A stretch of 64,000 bases of DNA from Emydura subglobosa (taxonomy: Eukaryota; Chordata; Testudines; Chelidae). How positions within the stretch are numbered: the stretch's first letter is position 1; each line of letters starts with the position of its first letter. The stretch spans positions 459,562 to 523,561 of the forward strand of contig ML680038.1 in assembly GCA_007922225.1 (NCBI GenBank), in the 5' to 3' direction. Made by a program: the position numbers and the translations under genes. The notes under the pieces are model-generated. The model was not told the origin of the DNA. It worked only from the letters and a program-made list of their open reading frames with translations, and made no database searches. This document shows positions 59,810 through 64,000 of this stretch, piece by piece.

Positions 59810-59925
59810 CACAACTATTAATTCATGTATTTTCACAACTACTCTGTGAGATGAGTGTGTATTCAATTCCTTTTACAGATAGGGAACTGAAGTGGAGACA
59901 GCTTAAGGTCAAGACTATTCACTAA
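59810..59925. mobile_element. MIR-like SINE
   Basis: 'attccttttacagataggga' and 'actgaagtggagacagctta' match the MIR core in direct orientation. Confidence 0.6.
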
Positions 59926-60539
59926 CTTTGCGTGCCCAATTTGATATACTAAAGGACCTGACTTTTCAGAATACTTAGTACTATATAGCACCTTTTGGAT
60001 GTTTAGAATGCAGCTTCCATTGACTTCGGTAGACATTGCGAGCGCTCAATACTTCTGCAAATCAGACCTCAGGACCCCAAGTCAGGCACGAGAAAGTGAG
60101 GAACACACTTCGTGACCAACTGTGAAGAGTGTGGTTTAAGCAACTAACTAGCATCACAGGGAAGGATGTAATCCAATTCTCCAGGGTTGCATTCAACTGC
60201 CTTTACTATGAAACCCTCCTTTTTCCATCTGAAATCTGCTTCATTTACGATAAGCATTTGCCAAATTCCATAACAAATGCAGCAGGGGTCCTACAGAAAG
60301 CTTCACTATACAACCCTGATTCATCCCCAGATCAGGTCCATCCTGTGCACTGAACGAGGTAAGGGCCAAGGGGGAATAACATGATCATGTAATTAAGACT
60401 ACCGTAACACATGCACAAGGGGACCAAATTAACGTAGCAGAGGCAACTTAAGTTTTGGCATTTCCTAACTACTGAATGGGACACATCAGGATGGCTTTGG
60501 AATAGGACCCTCTATTTTGAACCAGGCCATACAGGAGCT

Positions 60540-60810
60540 CATTAAAAACATAAGAATGGCCATGCTGGGTCAGACCAATAGTAATCATCAAGTGATCCAT
60601 CCCATCGCCCATTATTACCCCCATACATGCCTGCTGTTTTACCCCTCAACTCTGTGGCAGGGAAGCCAGCTTCACCACCTCTTGGAACAGCACTGCTCTG
60701 TCAGCAAATGTTAGGTGGAACAGGGCTGTGTGATACATTGAGCCATCGGACAAGTTTTGCCCAACTTGTATTGCAGATAAAAAGGTTTGAGAACCACTGT
60801 TACAAGAACC
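60540..60810. mobile_element. Interspersed repeat pieces (unclassified plus hAT end)
   Basis: 'aacataagaatggccatgct' followed by 'gggtcagaccaatag' (60547-60582) is a repeat I recognise as common in reptile genomes. 'ggtttgagaaccactg' at about 60784-60799 looks like the right end of an hAT MITE. The matching left end was not found. Confidence 0.45.
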
Positions 60811-62022
60811 TGCTCAGTAAGGGTTGAAGATAGACGGATGGGAATAGAGAGAGGTTTGCTATATTGAAGTCACACAGGTTATCTGTCCCATTTGACCAAG
60901 ATTCCTAGAATCTACTGAAACTTTTCCATCCGGAAGAGGTCAGGTTTGTTCGAATTAAGCCATGTGAAACTACAATTAAGTTGCTTACTAAGCAGCACTT
61001 TTACGGGCAGTTATCTGAAGTTTCCTGCTGACACCACCTACACAAGCCAGTCAGCTCTACTAAAAATGCATAGTTTCAACAGCGAAGAAACATTCATAGG
61101 AATAAAATCCTAGCCATTTTGGTATTTAAGAGATTAAGCCATATATTAAAGCTCCCACAAACAAGACAAACTATAATTGAATAAAGCAAGTATTTTCTGT
61201 CTTAATTGTTTTCAGTAGTGTTTTATTTATAGTGTAGAAAGACCAAAAAAGTATTGTCCACTAAGATGGGGAAGACTAAAAAGAGCTCCTGACAAGAAAG
61301 CCTTGAAATTGTTAAAGGCAGCACATTAATCTTTGTCCAAATGGGCTCATTAACTCTAATCCCTTGACTGAATGAGTCTTCTACCCCCCACTCCCTAAAT
61401 TGATTTCCATGTTCTAATATGGACATTTCTACTTCTCTAGATTGGAAATAAGTGCAGGGCAGTAAATCTCTTATCAATGTATGTTCTGAGGTTGGCTGCC
61501 TCACGTGAAGACATCACAACAGATGTGGCTCCTAACAAGGAGGGGGACACATTGGAGCACCCAATGTGGAGCCATTCCTAAAAGTCGCTGTAGGAAAGAG
61601 TCTCGAATCCAATACCTGGAACAGACCCATTTAGTTCTGGCTTATTGCATTTACCAGTTTTACCTAATCAGAGCGATCAAGCTGAGATATTAAACTCACC
61701 TGTATGCACACTTGCTACTGAATTTTTATATGCTTATAACCACTGATTTTACCAAAAATTAGACACAACAAGAATAGTTTTCATGTACCTCTCAAACAAC
61801 CTGTTTAACTTGTACATTTGGTTAACTGAAGAGTTAATATGACAGCATAAAAGTAACTTGACAGAATTAATGTTTTTGGCAGAGCAAGAAAATAATTCGT
61901 TGCTGCTACCTACATTAACACTAATTCTGGCCACGGGATACAAGCCAAATATAAAATGAAAGTTAGCACTTGAGAGGGCAAACCTAGCTAGTTTAAGCCA
62001 TCTAGACTGACAGCATAGTTTG

Positions 62023-62046
62023 CCCCCCCCCCCCTTTTTTTTTTTT
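62023..62046. repeat. C12-T12 homopolymer pair
   Basis: Twelve C residues directly followed by twelve T residues. This is a likely slippage and assembly-error site. Confidence 0.95.
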
Positions 62047-62899
62047 AAAAGCACTCAACTTGTTTACCTTAGTAACAACATTGCCAACACAGCAACCACC
62101 ATAATTTGAAGATTAACAGGGTTTTTTTTTAATATCAGTCAACTCTTAATGTTCATAACTCTTTAGAAGCTTAAAACAACCTTTTTTTCCTTACCAGCTT
62201 GATCTGCAGCAGTGCATCTGTGTTGTATATGGTTGCCCACAACTGCTGTAAGCCAGTGGAGAAACGACTATACAGCCTTCACAGTGCACAGGACATTGAT
62301 TTTAGGACAAAAGCACTAGCGAAATCATAATATAACAGTTTACACTTGCCTAAGCTTACCAAGTATCCCCCACAACCTCTCTTATGGACACCCTGGCAGG
62401 TTTCAGTCCTTCAAATCTTTCAGCAAAATATGCCCACTTGGCTAATGGTTCATGTCAGATGGATGCATCAAAATCAACATCCTTCAGACAGTTCAGGCTG
62501 ATTGACACTTTATACAATTTTGCAGTCTTTGTTGCACAGGCCTCCTGAAACTGGTAATGCCCATCAGTGTCCTTTTCACTCGAGGGAAGGTTCAAAGCTT
62601 GGGTATCTGCATAACCAGGATTAGGATTTTTCATGAATTATCCCCTAGTGATTCCAGGTTCCAAAAGAACCTTCCCACTGCCAAAAGCAAGACAGGAACA
62701 CACATTCATAGAACACTGATATAAAGGCACACACATTTTATGGTCCCATATCAATGTAAGTCTGAGGTTCTCATTCTTCAAAGGTTTGGCTCACAAAACT
62801 GCAAACAACATTTACAGATGTGGATAAAACAATCTAAAATATGTCTGTTAGTTGCACTTGTAGCAATACGAATGGAACAACCTGCATCTCACAGGTGAA

Positions 62900-64000
62900 G
62901 GAGTTAATATTCTTGGTTGGAGATTAGTATTTAACAATGCAAGAGGAGAGTGCTAAGAAGCCAAAGCTGATACAAGCTCAAACTCTGCATCGTGAAAAAA
63001 TTGAACTGTTGTGACAATGAATGCGAACAGAAAGTTTTGAATTGCTTGTATATCAATGCTAGGTAACTGGGAAAGAGGAGTGACATTATTGAAACTTGGG
63101 TGGGAAAATCTGCATGATCAGAATGTTAAAAAGTCACTAGTTATAACCTATTTAAGAAAGAGAGAGAGGGTAGGGGTAGTAATTAGTTAAAACAGCCAAT
63201 GGTGTCTCAGTTATTGGTAACTCAGAACCACAGATCTTGAATACATGTGGATCAGTGTGCTAACAAAGGCCAGGAGGGAGTACTAGTAGGAGTCTGTTAC
63301 AGACCATTGAATCAAAGTGGCCAACAGAATGAGTTACTCCGCAAGCCCCTTTAATGTGTGGAAACTTGTTTGGGAGCTGGAGGTCTCAAGCAGCCAGCCA
63401 TAAAACACAACTTAATTTTTTAACAAGAATATTGCACCCAACATGAGGTAGCTTTTTTTGGACCTCATTATGATGGATAAAGATGAATTAATCACTAGAC
63501 TGGAAGCTGGTGGGGTTATCCAGGGACCAGTTTTGACCTATTATATTCAGTAAGGACAAATAGAACAGTCCCAATCAGTAATATATAAACTTGGTCCTTT
63601 AAAAGAGAGTTAGTTTCCCAAACCTGAAGAAAACGAGCAAATCTGAATAAATATTTGTTCCGTGCTCATGTCACACGAGGATAATATATTTTCCACTCCA
63701 TTAGTAAGCGGATGTTCACCAAATACTAGGGATAATTGTTTTTAAATCAGCAAGCCCAGATAACTTGTACACAAGAGGCCTAAAAGAGGTGGCTGAGATC
63801 TCCAACCCACTAATATTAACACTTAATACATCCTTGAACACCAGGCAAGTTCTCACAACCTGAAGAGTGCTAATGTGGTGCCAATATTCCAAGAAGGCAA
63901 GTATTGTGACCTGGGTAGCTATAGCCTGGATAAACTGACTTCAGTCTCAGATAAAATAGTCATCTCTTACATGATTTCCAGAAGAGGTATTTTTCAAAGT
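62900..64000 (+). mobile_element. CR1/L3-like LINE running off the window
   Basis: The plus strand shows an endonuclease-type stretch GVLVGVCYRPLNQSGQQNEL (about 63277-63336), then a linker, and an RT start ('gcaagcccagataacttgta', PDNL, near 63753; and 'gctaatgtggtgccaatatt', ANVVPIF, near 63871). Stops and frameshifts throughout. It extends past 64000, so the 3' part is not seen. Confidence 0.75.

Larger units (their letters stand above)
45840..64000 (-). other. RAB10: RAB10 intron 1 (continues past the window)
   Basis: More than 18 kb upstream of exon 2. No exon 1, CpG island or promoter is seen. Besides the elements listed, the stretches 45840-49320, 50761-51536, 52680-54480, 54690-55654, 57181-58550, 58928-60540 and 60810-62900 hold nothing I can identify except small simple repeats. 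Confidence 0.75.

Noticed and set aside
45840..64000. RAB10 exon 1 and promoter
   Set aside because: No GC-rich exon with a P-loop (GDSGVGKT) was found on the minus strand up to the window end.
1..64000. CRISPR arrays, operons or phage-type systems
   Set aside because: No short direct-repeat/spacer arrays and no prokaryotic gene layout; the window is vertebrate nuclear DNA.

Overview
The window looks like nuclear DNA from a reptile, most probably a turtle. The evidence is a split vertebrate gene with GT-AG introns, many 5'-truncated CR1 LINEs, MIR-like SINEs, hAT-, Harbinger- and mariner-type DNA elements, and a DIRS tyrosine-recombinase retrotransposon. Nothing bacterial, phage-like or CRISPR-like is present. 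The turtle assignment is inference from the repeat mixture, not from a marker gene. The only host gene I can support is RAB10, on the minus strand. Exons 2-6 (coding parts 45779-45839, 35007-35145, 29805-29894, 29020-29121 and 27779-27862) join in frame into residues 43-200 of a 200-residue Rab GTPase that ends in the RAB10-specific tail and a CC prenylation motif. Exon 1 (residues 1-42, with the P-loop and switch I) is not seen and should lie beyond 64000, so intron 1 is more than 18 kb. The 3' UTR probably runs down to about 24.65 kb, where several AATAAA signals cluster on the minus strand. Layout: 1-24.6 kb is a gene-poor, more GC-rich, repeat-dense stretch downstream of RAB10. It holds a CR1 split by an hAT MITE (2.86-4.74 kb), a candidate solo LTR with a CR1 tail inside it (5.6-6.2 kb), and a degenerate DIRS element on the minus strand (about 6.64-11.7 kb) split by a younger CR1 (8.03-9.06 kb). 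Further on are a second candidate LTR (13.56-14.26 kb), a second young CR1 (15.67-16.66 kb), a CR1/L3-like LINE (17.05-18.91 kb), a large imperfect inverted repeat (20.4-20.9 kb) and another CR1 (23.18-23.83 kb). From 24.6 kb to the end the DNA is AT-richer and is RAB10 UTR, exons and introns. Intron 3 holds a dead PIF/Harbinger transposase. Intron 2 holds LINEs, two hAT/Harbinger MITE insertions with visible target-site duplications, and several related MITEs. Intron 1 holds a non-CR1 LINE, a second Harbinger-type relic with a Myb/SANT-like segment, a CR1 carrying endonuclease and RT parts, a TA-flanked mariner-like MITE, and a LINE that runs off the right edge. No new multi-gene system is evident. 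The most informative content is the nested transposon history and the complete splice architecture of RAB10 exons 2-6.
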